From Annona cherimola (Eukaryota > Streptophyta > Magnoliopsida > Magnoliales > Annonaceae), in the NCBI GenBank assembly GCA_030490835.1, contig CM059972.1, positions 18,391,764 through 18,455,763 of the forward strand: DNA of 64,000 bases, read 5' to 3'. How positions within the stretch are numbered: position 1 is the first letter of the stretch; every line of letters begins with the position of its first letter. Shown one piece after another: positions 10,301 through 20,765 of the stretch. The notes beneath the pieces were generated by a model. It was given only the letters and a program-made list of their open reading frames with translations. It had not been told where the DNA came from and did no database searches. The translations under genes were made by a program, and so were the position numbers.

Positions 10301-12707
10301 GGATAGGATAAGGAATAGAAAATGAAATATTTTGAGAATTGAATAATTAATATGAAATGATGAAGGTAAAATTAGAATAAATAAAGTAATTGATAGAAAA
10401 AATAATTAAAATATAAGGATAAAAAAAAAATAGAACTGATACAGTTATTCCCCATCCCATCCCATGCATTGACCAATCCAAACGTACCCTAGGACATGGG
10501 AACAGTTCTTCCATCCGTGATGGTAGTCCTGGTCTATATTATCTTTAGGTGAGATGGAATAATTACCTGTCTTGGATTCATTCAACGTACAAGATGTTCC
10601 GAATATGACTGTTTTCGTGGCTAAAATTATTCTAAGACTATAATTAACATATCAATCAATGCGCAATTTTAATTGGTTTTATTTGATGAAACTCACTTGA
10701 AAATTGATGTTTAATTGGCATCCTCATTAGTTGGAATGAGCCCCGGGTCTGAATTTGCCCAGTGCTTAATTGCGAATTAACACGTATGTCTTGGTATTCA
10801 CAAAGTAGGTCTGGCATGTTTTAAAGTATTACGAACAGACCATGTTAGTTGACAAAGCTGAGAAAGAGTAATAAAGTTGTAGTTTCAAATGCTAAAAAAC
10901 ATTAAACGCACATAATTTTATTTTGCAAAATTATCTAAAGGTTCTATCTCTGCAGATAAAACTCTAACGTTGCTCTCGTGGGCTTTATAAGTCAACAATG
11001 TCTTATTTTGGGTCGCTCTACAACCAGGGGGGTCTTTTTTTTATTAGTATACGTTTACAACCTATTTTAATTCATATTATAATTAAATTTTAAGACAATT
11101 GCTCCAAATTTTATAAAGAAAAATCACAAACTTCCAAATATCAACAGAAAAGCTATAAAATCTAAAATCCCAACTATGAATGAGAAAGGCGACTGCTCCC
11201 AATTTATAATCTGGCAGAAAATCTCACCGAGTGAGATTTGATCCTACGTACGCACAGCAGCCATCAGCACCTTCCGTGGAGCTGCTGCGACCAACGGAGA
11301 CCTGGTCCTGAGGGACTATTCTTAAAATGCTCAAAATACACGAACAATTATTCACATTTTTTTAAAAATAGGGCCTATATCTATCTTTCCGCTGTAAGGA
11401 CTGAGGATTATTGCCCATTGCATGATATACTGCAATGCATTAAAAAAATATATAGTTTTTCTGCTGTGTATGACAATTTGACTTTATACACATATTTTGG
11501 CTGCATATGTATTACCCCTTAAGGACGGTAACTAAGCAGCTCATATGCAGTTTATTTTTTAAATCCATGTAGGCGAAATTATTATTTAATAAACATAATT
11601 CGATTTAACTACAAATAATAATAGTATTTTACTTCCAACCAAATTTAGCCGCATATACAAAGTTTCGTCGCAGTGGTAATTTCAAAACGAATCCCTTAAT
11701 TACCACGTTGATTAATTTTGAGTGGATTAATGAGGATAGATCATTTGAATTAAAATAGAAAAGGCGATTGCTAACGTGGCACCTAACCATCAATAATTAA
11801 ATATATGGCTTAATTTTTTTGATGTAAAAAAAAAAGGCTTAATTGATTAAGAGCCAATGAAATTTCCTTCCCACCTACCCTTCCATTGGTTGGCATCTTC
11901 TACCAAAATGATTAATCTAGAGAAAATGAAGTTTCAAAAAGTAAGTATGCATCGAACCCATAACTGTGACTGATAATAACACCTGTTTCCAAGCAGGCCA
12001 TGGAGTCTGATGATTAGGTCCTCCTCTTCTTGTGATATGTTCCCCCTCTTGATATCCGGCCTCAGATAATTCAACCATCGCAGCCGGCAGCTCTTCCCAC
12101 AACGTTTCAAACCTACAATACCATTAACAAAATCTGGTTTAAACAACCCAAAACAAAACACCATTCTATCGTTTCCAAACATCTCTTCGAATTGATGGGT
12201 GTCTCTGAAAAGAAAAATCAGTTTGTATCCACCCAACAGATCTAATTCGCGACTTCTAAAAGCATCCGAACCATATGAATTAAATTCACAGCAAGTTTAA
12301 TTCCTAGCGACATTTTGCGAGAAGCTATTACATCAGCTGCTGCAAAATTTTCTTGAGCAAAGTGAGAAATGTGCCCCGCCTACATAACCTGTAGTTGTCA
12401 TGGAAGATGAAAAAAGAAAAAAGCAAAAAGCAAAATTTTCTTCTACAGGCTGAAAAAGTGCCCCACGTACATAAGCTGTGTTTGTCATGGGAGATTGGGG
12501 GAAAAAAAAAAAAGATACAAAGAATTAAGAAGGAAGCTTGAAGCATCCAGTAATATAGCTAGCTAGCTGATCACCTGCCCTTTGAGGAAGGTCCCTCCAT
12601 TTGCCTTCTCCATGGGTGTTAATGTAATCAACGAGGAGTCTATCTTCGTGGGAAGTCCATGCTCCTCTATTCAGACCTTCCTTGGAACAGCACGGCCTTC
12701 TACCCAT
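7331..12707 (-). CDS. R2R3-MYB transcription factor, subgroup 5 (TT2-like)
   Basis: The gene has three exons on the minus strand: 12707-12575 (133 nt), 12112-11983 (130 nt) and 7847-7331 (517 nt). They join in phase to 259 residues, with GT-AG introns at the two positions typical of plant R2R3-MYBs. The protein starts [17 protein letters not shown]. The R2 tryptophans are W17, W37 and W57. R3 has I70 in place of the first W, then W89 and W108. The bHLH-interaction signature [DE]Lx2[RK]x3Lx6Lx3R is complete (D76, L77, R80, L84, L91, R95). AIRTKAVRC at 144-152 matches the subgroup 5 motif of TT2-type activators of proanthocyanidin genes. The tail is acidic (LNDLDMDDF) and fits an activation domain. 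By family knowledge it should act in the nucleus with a TT8-like bHLH and a TTG1-like WD40 protein. The ATG at 12707 was chosen because MGRRPCC is the conserved family N-terminus. The frame is intact. Confidence 0.93.
8094..9307. mobile_element. hAT-like non-autonomous element with AACCGG-rich ends
   Basis: It starts CAGTGTTATTAAAACCGG and ends CCGGTTCGGTTCTGACAACATTG, an imperfect inverted pair. A perfect 8-bp direct repeat ATTTTTAT flanks it (8086-8093 and 9308-9315), the hAT-type target duplication. Both subterminal regions are dense in CCGGTTCGACCGG-like words. The interior at 8250-8530 is GC-rich and could be the 5' part of an autonomous relative or captured host sequence. No transposase domain is readable. 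Confidence 0.8.
9422..9757. mobile_element. Short CACTA (En/Spm-like) element
   Basis: The ends are CACTACAACGAATGTT and AACTTCTGTTGTAGTG, a classical CACTA inverted repeat. AAA on both sides is consistent with a 3-bp target duplication. At 336 bp it has no coding capacity. Confidence 0.8.
9930..10215. mobile_element. Family A foldback MITE in MYB intron 2
   Basis: The left arm GTTAATCTAGGTGTATTTAAC pairs with the right arm around 10131-10152. The centre contains AAAAATGCCACTGATTTT. The terminal boxes (GCGCTCGGGTACA, GCACTCAGGTGTA) are worn versions of the family box. Arms and loop would form a hairpin of roughly 130-bp arms in the MYB pre-mRNA. Confidence 0.75.
10262..10495. mobile_element. 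MITE with GTTTGG / CCAAAC ends
   Basis: It starts AGTTTGGTTTAATG and ends CCAATCCAAACGTACCC, with GGGATAGGATAAGG near one end and CCATCCCATCCC near the other. A related sequence lies at 38627-38870. Confidence 0.55.
11035..11290 (-). mobile_element. Diverged SINE copy, same family as 6960-7174
   Basis: On the minus strand it keeps the family order: a B-box-like GGATCAAATCTCA, GGGAGCAGT, an AGCAATTGTCT block, TAATATGAATT and a terminal A-run. It is older than the other copies and no target duplication is clear. Confidence 0.55.
12113..12574 (-). other. MYB intron 1 with an internal ~88-bp duplication
   Basis: The donor is GCAG|GTGATC and the acceptor is TTGTAG|GTTTG. Two adjacent similar blocks (12339-12425 and 12428-12512) share GCAAAATTTTCTT, GTGCCCC.C.TACATAA and TTGTCATGG.AGAT. 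They record an old tandem duplication inside the intron. Confidence 0.8.
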
Positions 12708-12860
12708 GATGTTATCTGGAGCTCCCCGTCCACCCAATCCTAATTTCCGTGGACGCCGCTAGCCACCTCTCAAGCACCAAAACTTAAATAATTGCCACGG
12801 GGATTCAACTCGCTGATTTCCCACTGCTCGCAAATCCTCGCTTGCCCATATTTATATTGG
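12708..12860 (-). promoter_or_regulatory. Likely core promoter and 5' UTR of the MYB gene
   Basis: On the minus strand TATAAATA (12849-12856) lies about 140 bp before the ATG, with CCAAT directly upstream of it. The spacing fits a TATA box and a leader of about 110 nt. A weaker TTATTTAA lies nearer the start (about 12785-12795). This is inference from motif and distance only. Confidence 0.45.
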
Positions 12861-13414
12861 CTCCATGTAACCGATTTCGCATTCTACTTCTTGTGATGCC
12901 TCCTATTTTGGCTGCGCTTGCTGATGATTCGACATACATTCTCCTAATTTCATTTAAAGTCTTTAGTTTATCTAGGATGACCATTTTCATCCAAATCAAA
13001 TATTTACAAGTCCCATAATGACAAATGTAATAAAATTATTTAATTTATATACTTCAAAATCTAAATTGTATAAAATATCATTAAATGATTTCATAAAACA
13101 TTATTATATTTTAACATATTGTGAATAGATGTAATTAAGCATTTCAAATAATTTATATATAAAGATATTCTTTTGTGATAAAAAAGATATTCTTTTAAGC
13201 AAATATCGCAACCAACAATTCTGATCGAACTTTTTTATAAAAATTAACTTTAGACTAGGTGACTGCGTGAATGATGGGTTTTTTACTTTTAATAAAATGG
13301 CTTTATTCATGGATTTATGTTAGACGGGAATGCTTGTGCGAAATCTCTCTTTTGTATAATTCTTTTTATTTTGAATATTTTGATAATTGATAGACTAACT
13401 ACTTTATCTATTAT
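12861..13414. other. Upstream region of the MYB gene
   Basis: AT-rich DNA without a recognisable gene. The proximal part to about 13000 has more mixed composition and may include promoter elements, but none can be named with confidence. Confidence 0.35.
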
Positions 13415-13693
13415 GGGTATGTTTGGTAATAAGTAAAAGTTGTCAAGTTAAAATTTTTCAATCTAAAACTTTTCACTCTAGACAACTACCTATTTTTTAA
13501 AAATTTCTTCACATTTTTTTATACAACTACCCTACTTTTCAATCATTTCTATACAACTATCAACACAATTCACATATCTATTTCAACTTATCCTATTTAT
13601 TCCTCATCATTACCTCTATTATATCACATCATTTGACAACTTCTACTCTCTATAACTTTTCATCAAAAATTTTATACATTCCCAAACACACCC
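13415..13693 (+). mobile_element. MITE family B
   Basis: It has GGGTATGTTTGGTAATAAGT at the left and TTCCCAAACACACCC at the right. The interior matches the copy at 3514-3790 closely. It lies about 0.7 kb upstream of the MYB start. Confidence 0.8.
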
Positions 13694-14554
13694 TATATTT
13701 AAATATCTTGCAGTGGTAGGGGCTTTCACCCAGCATATTGGTGACGCCTCTTCGATTTCTGGCATTCATAGTAGCGTTTGTTTTCTTAAAAATTTCTGTG
13801 GAAGCATTCATTGGTTGGGAGATCAAGAAATATCGTAGGGAAAAATTAGAATATTGATAATATATTTGTAGAATGATGTTTGATATCGTAGGAATGTCTC
13901 GGAGACCTTGTTGTAATATCAATTGAGATGATGTAATATATAAATACTTATAAGTATATTGAAAACTCTTTTACTTGTCTAGTATTATTGTGTAAGGCCC
14001 TTATCTACAAATGAGTAAAAATAACATAATTTAGTATTAATTATCAATTTTAAAATTGTAGTATTTTAACATCTAAACCATTTAAAATGAGAAATAATTT
14101 TATAAAATATTATTAAATTCTAATATATATATATATAAATAGATCTAAGTATTTTTCTAATTTATACATAAACATTTCTATTTTTGAACAAATGTCACCT
14201 ATACACATATTTAACTTTGATAACACATGATCTCCTAAAATGATATTAAATATAATTATTAAATTATATTTTCCATCCAGTCTCAAAAACTTAAAATTTT
14301 AAAAAGTTGTATAAAATCGCTTCTGCTTGATTTCATTACGAATAAGCGGCCCGTACAAGGGGAAACTTCCTTGTAACCCGGGGCCTGGCCATTTATAAAA
14401 ATGGTGAGTCACTCCCCGTGAATGCGAATTTAAAACGTGGGATATGAGTGTGACCTGTCGTCGTGTTTTCCAAACTTCGCGGAGCCACATGAGCTCCTGG
14501 ATATTTGAAAATTAAAATTTTTTTTTAAAAATTTGAGAGATATTTAAATATATA
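13694..14554. other. Gene-free stretch
   Basis: It holds family C-like words near 14040-14220 (CATCTAAACCATTTAAAAT, CATAAACATTTCTATTTTTGA) and a more GC-balanced piece at 14310-14490 without a recognisable product. Confidence 0.4.
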
Positions 14555-14855
14555 TCCAGCTGCGTTTAACTCATTTTTTTTATAAATTTTTTTTTACGAA
14601 ACTATTAATTTAAGTTTATTTAACATGAGTATCAATTTTTACCAATTTTGAAGATTTTTAGATTTTTTGGATTTTTTAAAATCAGTGGAATTACAAAAAT
14701 GTCACTGATTTTAAAAAATCCAAAAAATCTAAAAATCTCCAAAATAGTAAAATACTTAAATTAACAATTGCGGGAAAAATTTTCAAAAAAATAAAAAATG
14801 AGTATTTGCACTTGGATGCACATAGCGTAAGTGCACTCGAATGCATGAAATTGTG
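14555..14855. mobile_element. Family A foldback MITE, aged
   Basis: The arms around TTAATTTAAGTTTATTTAAC and AAATACTTAAATTAACAATT face each other across a centre with GTCACTGATTTTAAAAAATC. The right end still shows two worn boxes (GCACTTGGATGCA, GCACTCGAATGCA). Confidence 0.7.
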
Positions 14856-14992
14856 ACTTCATATAATATATTTCTATGTGGTTTCCCTCCCCGTTCAAAT
14901 AAAATAATATTATGCCTATTAATGTCAATTGGCGCCCCTCACCATGAAGTTACTCTCTCGATTAATGATATGATTAAAATGTAAGCTTTTTT

Positions 14993-15462
14993 TTAGATAT
15001 ACCTACTACGTTTGACTTTAATCTTAAATATACCCAATACATTTAGAAAATTTCAAATACACCCACCGTGTTTGCATTTAATTGTAAAAATTTCTATTTC
15101 ATAAAAAAAATCGTGTGTTAATTTCTTGTAGATACACAAAATATCCCTGTTATAAAAATACTAAAAGATGATAAAAAAAGGAAATGAAATTGGAGATCAT
15201 GTGCAATTAAGATATCAATAAATTATGATATTCAATTTTTTCAATTTTGTCCTAAATTTAATGGGCACATTAGTAATTTTCTTTTTATGAAAGCATATTA
15301 GTAATTTCAAATATTAATTAAATATGTTAACTCATGGTGCAGACTTTTTAGGATTAAATATAAATATAATGGGTATATTTGAGATTTTGAAAATGTTGTT
15401 GGCATATTTAGAATTGTCAAATATAGTGAGTATATTTTAAAAAATCCCTTGAAATTACCCAA
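14993..15462. mobile_element. Foldback-type MITE (family G)
   Basis: The left end AGATATACCTACTACGTTTG is matched in inverse by GTCAAATATAGTGAGTATAT at the right. The subterminal regions again pair (AATATACCC with GGGTATATT). It is non-coding. Confidence 0.55.
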
Positions 15463-15515
15463 ATTGAGAGAACAATTCCTCACCAGCTTTTGTCATTGGG
15501 TTTGTTAGCAATTAT

Positions 15516-16202
15516 TAGGGGGTGCAACTTGGATAGGATGCCTACAGACCTGGCCTTAATTTGGATAAGGTATGATAGAAAATATTACCCATGGGTATGG
15601 TAGGGTAGATACGTTGGATATCCAGAACCGACCTGCATTGATACTTATATGGATAATTAATAAGGTACATAATTATATATGTATTTAATTTATATTATAT
15701 AGTATTTATTAGACTTTATCTATGACATATTGTGTGCACTCCCATTTTAACTAATTCAAATTCAAATGAATTTTTTTCTTTGTAAAATTGAGAATTTTAA
15801 AGTAGGAAACTAGTTCAGTTATTTATATATCTCATTGACTTTCAAAAGAATTTCATAAATAAGTTGTAACTATAATATATTAATAGTTGTAATGATTGAG
15901 GTCTGATAGTCTATACCTTATATTTTAATATAATAATGTAAATAATAACATATGTACTTATAATTTTAAAATGTAAATGAGTATTATTTTATATTATCTA
16001 AAATAACATATAAATATTTTTAAAAAATATTATATTTGAATATTAAGGGAACCGATTTGAAAACGAAACCAGAATCGACCCTATGAATAGGTATACTAGG
16101 AATCAAACTTATAAATGGCTAGAGTAAAATAGGTCTTTTGCAAATAGGGTACAGGTAGGATAGGTCATTACCCAAACCGAATTGACTCTAGTTTTATCCT
16201 TA
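15516..16202. mobile_element. hAT-like non-autonomous element
   Basis: An 8-bp direct repeat GCAATTAT flanks it (15508-15515 and 16203-16210). The ends are TAGGGGGTGCAACTTGG and the inverse of TAAGGATAAAACTAG. The subterminal parts carry purine/pyrimidine words such as GGATAGG, GGGTATGG, AACCGAC and CCCAAACCGA. A relative in inverse orientation lies at 40155-40760. There is no coding region. Confidence 0.7.
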
Positions 16203-17301
16203 GCAATTATTGGCAAATATTGATTGTTGTCTGCTACTGCTATAACATTTAATATTATCGTTTAACAAAGACACAATTTCAATTCTACAAGTTATCGATT
16301 CAACCTAGTTCTTTATTGTGGTGCTATAATCTAACACAATAACAAAGTTGATTTCTTGCAACAAAAATTGAGTGTCACCGTAATTGATGTTGGGTTGAGG
16401 CGCGTACTCAGCCAACCGTAACAAAATTATTGCAATCGTAACAAAATTATTGCAATTTTCGTTTCTGTTAGGCGTATGCGAATACTATTTTAAGAAAATA
16501 AAAAATAGATTTTAAATATAATTTCTTGCATTTTATAATTTTATTTTTTTAAGGGAATTGTTGTCATTTTCAAAAAATTTTAATAAAAGTGATATGCCTA
16601 CCATTTCAAGAAAATTGTGTAGGGTACCGATGCACTTTTTAAAAATTCCTATAATAGGTTTGTAATTTCAAAAAAAGTATATAGGCATGGGAGCAAACAC
16701 TTCTTAATTTTAAAATTATAGTTTTCTATCGTAACAAAAGAACCCCATCCCCTAACAGAAATTTCTAAATTGTATAGATCTTTTGTTTTTATTTTGATAA
16801 GTAAGTAAATCATGTATTAACGATTCTTAATTTAGTTCTAATTTTATAATTAATCAACATGCTATGTTGAATTTCCTGACAAGAATATAATTACTATAGC
16901 CAGCATACATGTTTTCTTTCGCCAAAAAAAAAAAAAAATTCCTATAAAGTTCCCATTGGGTGTGTGGGCAGATCCTCGTTTTGCTTCCAAGAATATCTCC
17001 CAGCACTTTTTAAGAAAGCTAGAACTTGATGCTTATGCATTTGGAGCTTATTCAACATTCTTGCTAATTATAGGGCCTATTCGGCCATGTTAGCAAAAAT
17101 GTTTAACGTACGTATAAAAAAGCCACGAATCCAAGCTTTCCACAAAAGCCAGGATTCTGACTTTTAAACATAAAACTCGGCAAAACCAGACTTCTTAAAA
17201 CTCTATCCAAATAAAATACACGCATGTTTTTTTGATAGAATTAAAAATCCAAATACACGCATTTGAAGGTAAATAAACGCGAAATTTGTCTACACTATGC
17301 A
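16203..17301. other. Gene-free AT-rich stretch
   Basis: A short tandem repeat of AACCGTAACAAAATTATTGCAA type lies at 16417-16458. Nothing else is recognised. Confidence 0.45.
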
Positions 17302-17310
17302 ATCAAACAG

Positions 17311-17720
17311 GGAGCGCAATTCAGTGCACCCGGGTGCATTCAGCCTCAACGCACCCGGGTGCACTGCACCTATTTTTTTTTATTTTTTTTTGAAAATTTT
17401 TTCATACAATGGTTAATCTAGGTTTATTTAACATATGTATCAATTTTTACTATTTTTGGAGATTTTTAGATATTTTTTTTAGATTTTTAAAAATCAGTGG
17501 CATTTTCGGTAATTTAAAATTACGAAAAATGCCACTGATTTTTAAAAATCTAAAAAAAATATCTAAAAATCTCCAAAAATAGTAAAAATTTATACATATG
17601 TTAAATAAACCTATATTAACAGCTTCATGAAAAAAATTTTAAAAAAAAATTAAAAAAATAGGTGCAGTGCACCCAGGTGCGTTGAGGCTGAATGCACCCG
17701 GGTGCACTGAATTGCGCTCC
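17311..17720. mobile_element. Family A foldback MITE, best-preserved copy
   Basis: This 410-bp element is a near-perfect hairpin. It starts GGAGCGCAATTCAGTGCACC, and the same sequence is read inversely at the right end. Each end holds two CACCCGGGTGCA-type boxes separated by a short AACGC/GCCTC spacer. The inner arms share TAATCTA.GTTTATTTAACAT, GATTTTTAGATATTTTTTT and AATCAGTGGCATTTT with all other copies. A perfect 9-bp target duplication ATCAAACAG flanks it (17302-17310 and 17721-17729), which points to Mutator-type transposition. It has no coding capacity. Confidence 0.92.
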
Positions 17721-17729
17721 ATCAAACAG

Positions 17730-19442
17730 ACCCTTTGTTCCTTATCAAAAAAAAAAAAAAAAAAAACAGACCCTTTGTTTATCTAAGTCCCCACAATCAC
17801 ATCGTATTATATGCTTATAAATTAAAATTTGTAATATTTAATTAAGTCTTAAAATACAGGTCGCACTTTAGAGGAACCATGTGGGAACCTCTTAGACGGG
17901 ACCAACTTGTAATGATGAAATCAAAATAAAGCTGTATACATTATTTAAAACGATTTACTTTATCAGAAATCATTTCAATTAAACATTGATTATCTTGCAA
18001 TTACTTTAAAATATATAATTATATTTAGACTATAAAAAATATTTAGTACCTTAAAGTATTATATTGTCTTATAAAATTATTCGCTACCAGAGGAAGAATA
18101 TTCTAAATGATTTAGATATTCAATTAACTAATTTGAAATTAATAAATTAATATAATAATTAAATAATTTTATTATTAATGATGAAATTCAATTTCCTGGC
18201 TAAACAAATGATTCTAACTACAATGATTGGCAGGAATATTTTTTTTTGGCATCTTTTGTTCTCTTTTATTTATGTATTTACTATTTTCCAAACATAATCA
18301 TATACATCCATCCATATATAACTTAAACTAACAATAATTTGACAAAAATCATGTCTTAACAATCAATATTCGCGAAGTGTACTTGAAAATGTTTATATAT
18401 ACAGATCTATAAATTGGGAAATCTATCCAATGAAATGGGTGCACGGTATAGTACAACGTAAATGGCCTCATTCGATTATAAAATTACAATCAATCTTTCT
18501 TACCCATTACATTTTAAATTATTTATTTTAATTGCAAACTACTTTTATCTAATTGGATGGGTCTGAACCCTATCTGAAGATGAGAAAAAACGAACATAAT
18601 AAAATAGTTTAATGTAAATAAATATTTTAAAATTGTATTTTTAACATATAAATCATTTAAAATATAATTTTACAAATTTATATGACCTTCATTTTGCAGT
18701 AGACTCTTGCTGTATTAATTGAATAAGATTTCTTTGCATTGATATGTAATAAAAATATTATGTAGGTTATTTTTAAATTTAGACAGCAATTTCTTGCAGC
18801 ACATTCATTTCTTATCTTAAAAATTATTAAATACAAATCGATAAGAAAATTCATCCATATATATCTATTAAAAATGCAAAAATCATAAATTAAAAAATTT
18901 TATGAGTTATATGTTCATTTCAAAATTTTAATTGGCAAATATTTATTCTCAAGTAATTTTGAATTCTTAAATATGATCAGTCCTGATGTATGTAACTCAT
19001 CTAGATCTTCCACTATGTAAAATTTATTTAGTATAATTTTAAAAAATAAGAATAGGTATAGTTTTGATTTTACAAAATAAAAAAATACCAAAAAATTTAG
19101 AAATTGTCAAATTCCAAAGGATCAAAATTTTAGATAAGACCCGCATATATATAGAAATAAAAAAATTCAGTCACCCGTAGTGCGTCTGTAGGAAGGGCAC
19201 TGCATTTGTGTTCAAGTTTTCAGCCCGATGTATAATGTATTTTTTATTTTTGGAACGGAATGCATGCGACTCACTGGCGGCTTGATGAAAAGACATGACC
19301 CCCACTGGATCACTTGCTGGAATGATTTTGGCCGCGGACAGTACAGATTACAGAACTGTGGTGCCTGCACAAACGACATTTTGGACGACATGCACAAACG
19401 ACATTTTGGACGGCATTTACTTTTTTTTATTTTTTTATTTTA
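17730..19442. other. Gene-free AT-rich stretch
   Basis: Low-complexity AT-rich DNA with poly-A at 17748-17766. At 19160-19420 composition is more mixed and holds a short duplicated word ACAAACGACATTTTGGACG (around 19370 and 19395). No gene is recognised. Confidence 0.4.
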
Positions 19443-19722
19443 GGTGTGTTTGTCCATGTGCAGTAAATGCCCATTTAAAAATTTTCAATCTAAAATATTT
19501 TACTCTCCACAATTACAATATTTTTTAATTATTTTTTCTCATTTTTCTATACAACTACCCTACTTTTCTATCATTTATATACAGCTACCCACACAACTAA
19601 CCTATCTATTGTAACTTTATCTTCTTTACTCTTCATCATTACCCATATTATATCACATCATTTGACAACTTTTACTTTTCAAAACTATTCATCAAAAGTT
19701 TCATCCATTCTCAAACACACCC
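19443..19722 (+). mobile_element. MITE family B
   Basis: It starts GGTGTGTTTGTCC and ends CTCAAACACACCC. The interior matches the other B copies from ATTTTTCAATCTAAA onward. The first ~40 bp differ, so the left end is altered. Confidence 0.7.
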
Positions 19723-19736
19723 AAATTTATTTTAAG

Positions 19737-20425
19737 GGTACATTTGATCGTAAAAGAGCGTGGAATGGAATAATGCTGGGGGTGCACCTGTATGCACCCC
19801 GGTGCATGGAGCCTAAATGCACTTGAGTATATACACCTATTTTTTAAATTTTTTTGGAAATTTTTTTACACAATTATTAATCTAAGTGTATTTAACATGT
19901 GCATCAATTTTTACCATTTTTGAATATTTTTAGATTTTTTAAAATTTTTAAAAATCAATGATATTTTAATAATTTTTTTGATAGAAGGCATTTTAGTAAT
20001 TTTAAATTACTAAAAATGTCACTGACTTTTAAAAATCCAAAAAATATCTAAGAGTCTCCAAAAATTATAAAAATTGATACACATATTAAATATACTTAGA
20101 TTAACAGTTTCATGAAAAAAATTTCAATTTTTTTTTAAAAAAGTGTAGTACACCCGGGTGCATTGAGCCTCAATGCACCCGGATGCATACAATTGGCTTC
20201 CATAATATGGTCTTGTAAATACATTTTCCAATACCCAATTTAACAATTGAACCACCATATTTTTATAACTTTATCCCTATATTCTAATCATTTTCCTTCT
20301 AACTATCCTATTTCTTCAAACTTTATCTCTACTATTTCATATCAATCATAAAATTTCAAAATATTACCCCTCCCACTCCATCCTATAATTTCTTTCCATC
20401 CTACATTCCCAAACATCCACTAATC
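19737..20425. mobile_element. GGTTTGG-type MITE split by a nested family A element
   Basis: The outer element starts GGGTACATTTGATCG and resumes at about 20206 with a pyrimidine-rich half that ends CATTCCCAAACATCC. That half contains ATTTCATATCAATCAT, as at 180-200. The inner element is listed separately. The arrangement shows the family A insertion is the younger one. Confidence 0.6.
19778..20205. mobile_element. Family A foldback MITE, nested
   Basis: The left boxes are GTATGCACCCCGGTGCAT and a worn GCACTTGAGTATA. The right boxes are CACCCGGGTGCATTGAGCC and CAATGCACCCGGATGCAT. The long arms and central GCATTTTAGTAATTT match the family. The element disrupts another MITE. Confidence 0.8.
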
Positions 20426-20589
20426 AAGTCTCTTCAATTAGACAACTTATTGAAGACGATCCATGGTGAGAAGCAGCTAAGCCAAGTATTTTTTTTCCAA
20501 CTTCAAACCATAAAACCTCCAATCCTATATACTTTTACCTCCTACTTCACATATTTTTAATTCACTCAAATTAGCCACTTGGATAACCA

Positions 20590-20765
20590 ATTGAGGCTAG
20601 CTTGGTTGGTCACGATGCCAAAATAGGAGGTTGTGTGTAGAGGATATCGGGGGTTCCCCATTTGTGGGAGATGTTTGGTCTCTTTGGAAAATTTAAGAGA
20701 ATATTTCAGAAGATAGTGGTAGTTATGACTTTATTTATAAATCTCTATTCTTTTTTATGCATAGG
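20590..20765 (+). mobile_element. Possible tRNA-derived SINE
   Basis: The head GAGGCTAGCTTGGTTGGTCA resembles a Pol III A box region, and TCGGGGGTTCCCC about 50 bp later could be a decayed B box. The family is not confirmed by a second copy here. Confidence 0.3.

Larger units (their letters stand above)
7848..11982 (-). other. MYB intron 2, 4.1 kb and transposon-filled
   Basis: The donor is AACAG|GT at 11983/11982 and the acceptor is AG|GTGG at 7848/7847. This intron is usually far shorter in the family. Most of the excess is explained by a hAT-like element (8094-9307), a CACTA element (9422-9757), a foldback MITE (9930-10215), a second MITE (10262-10495) and a SINE-like copy (11035-11290). 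The remainder is AT-rich sequence with no coding signal. Confidence 0.85.
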
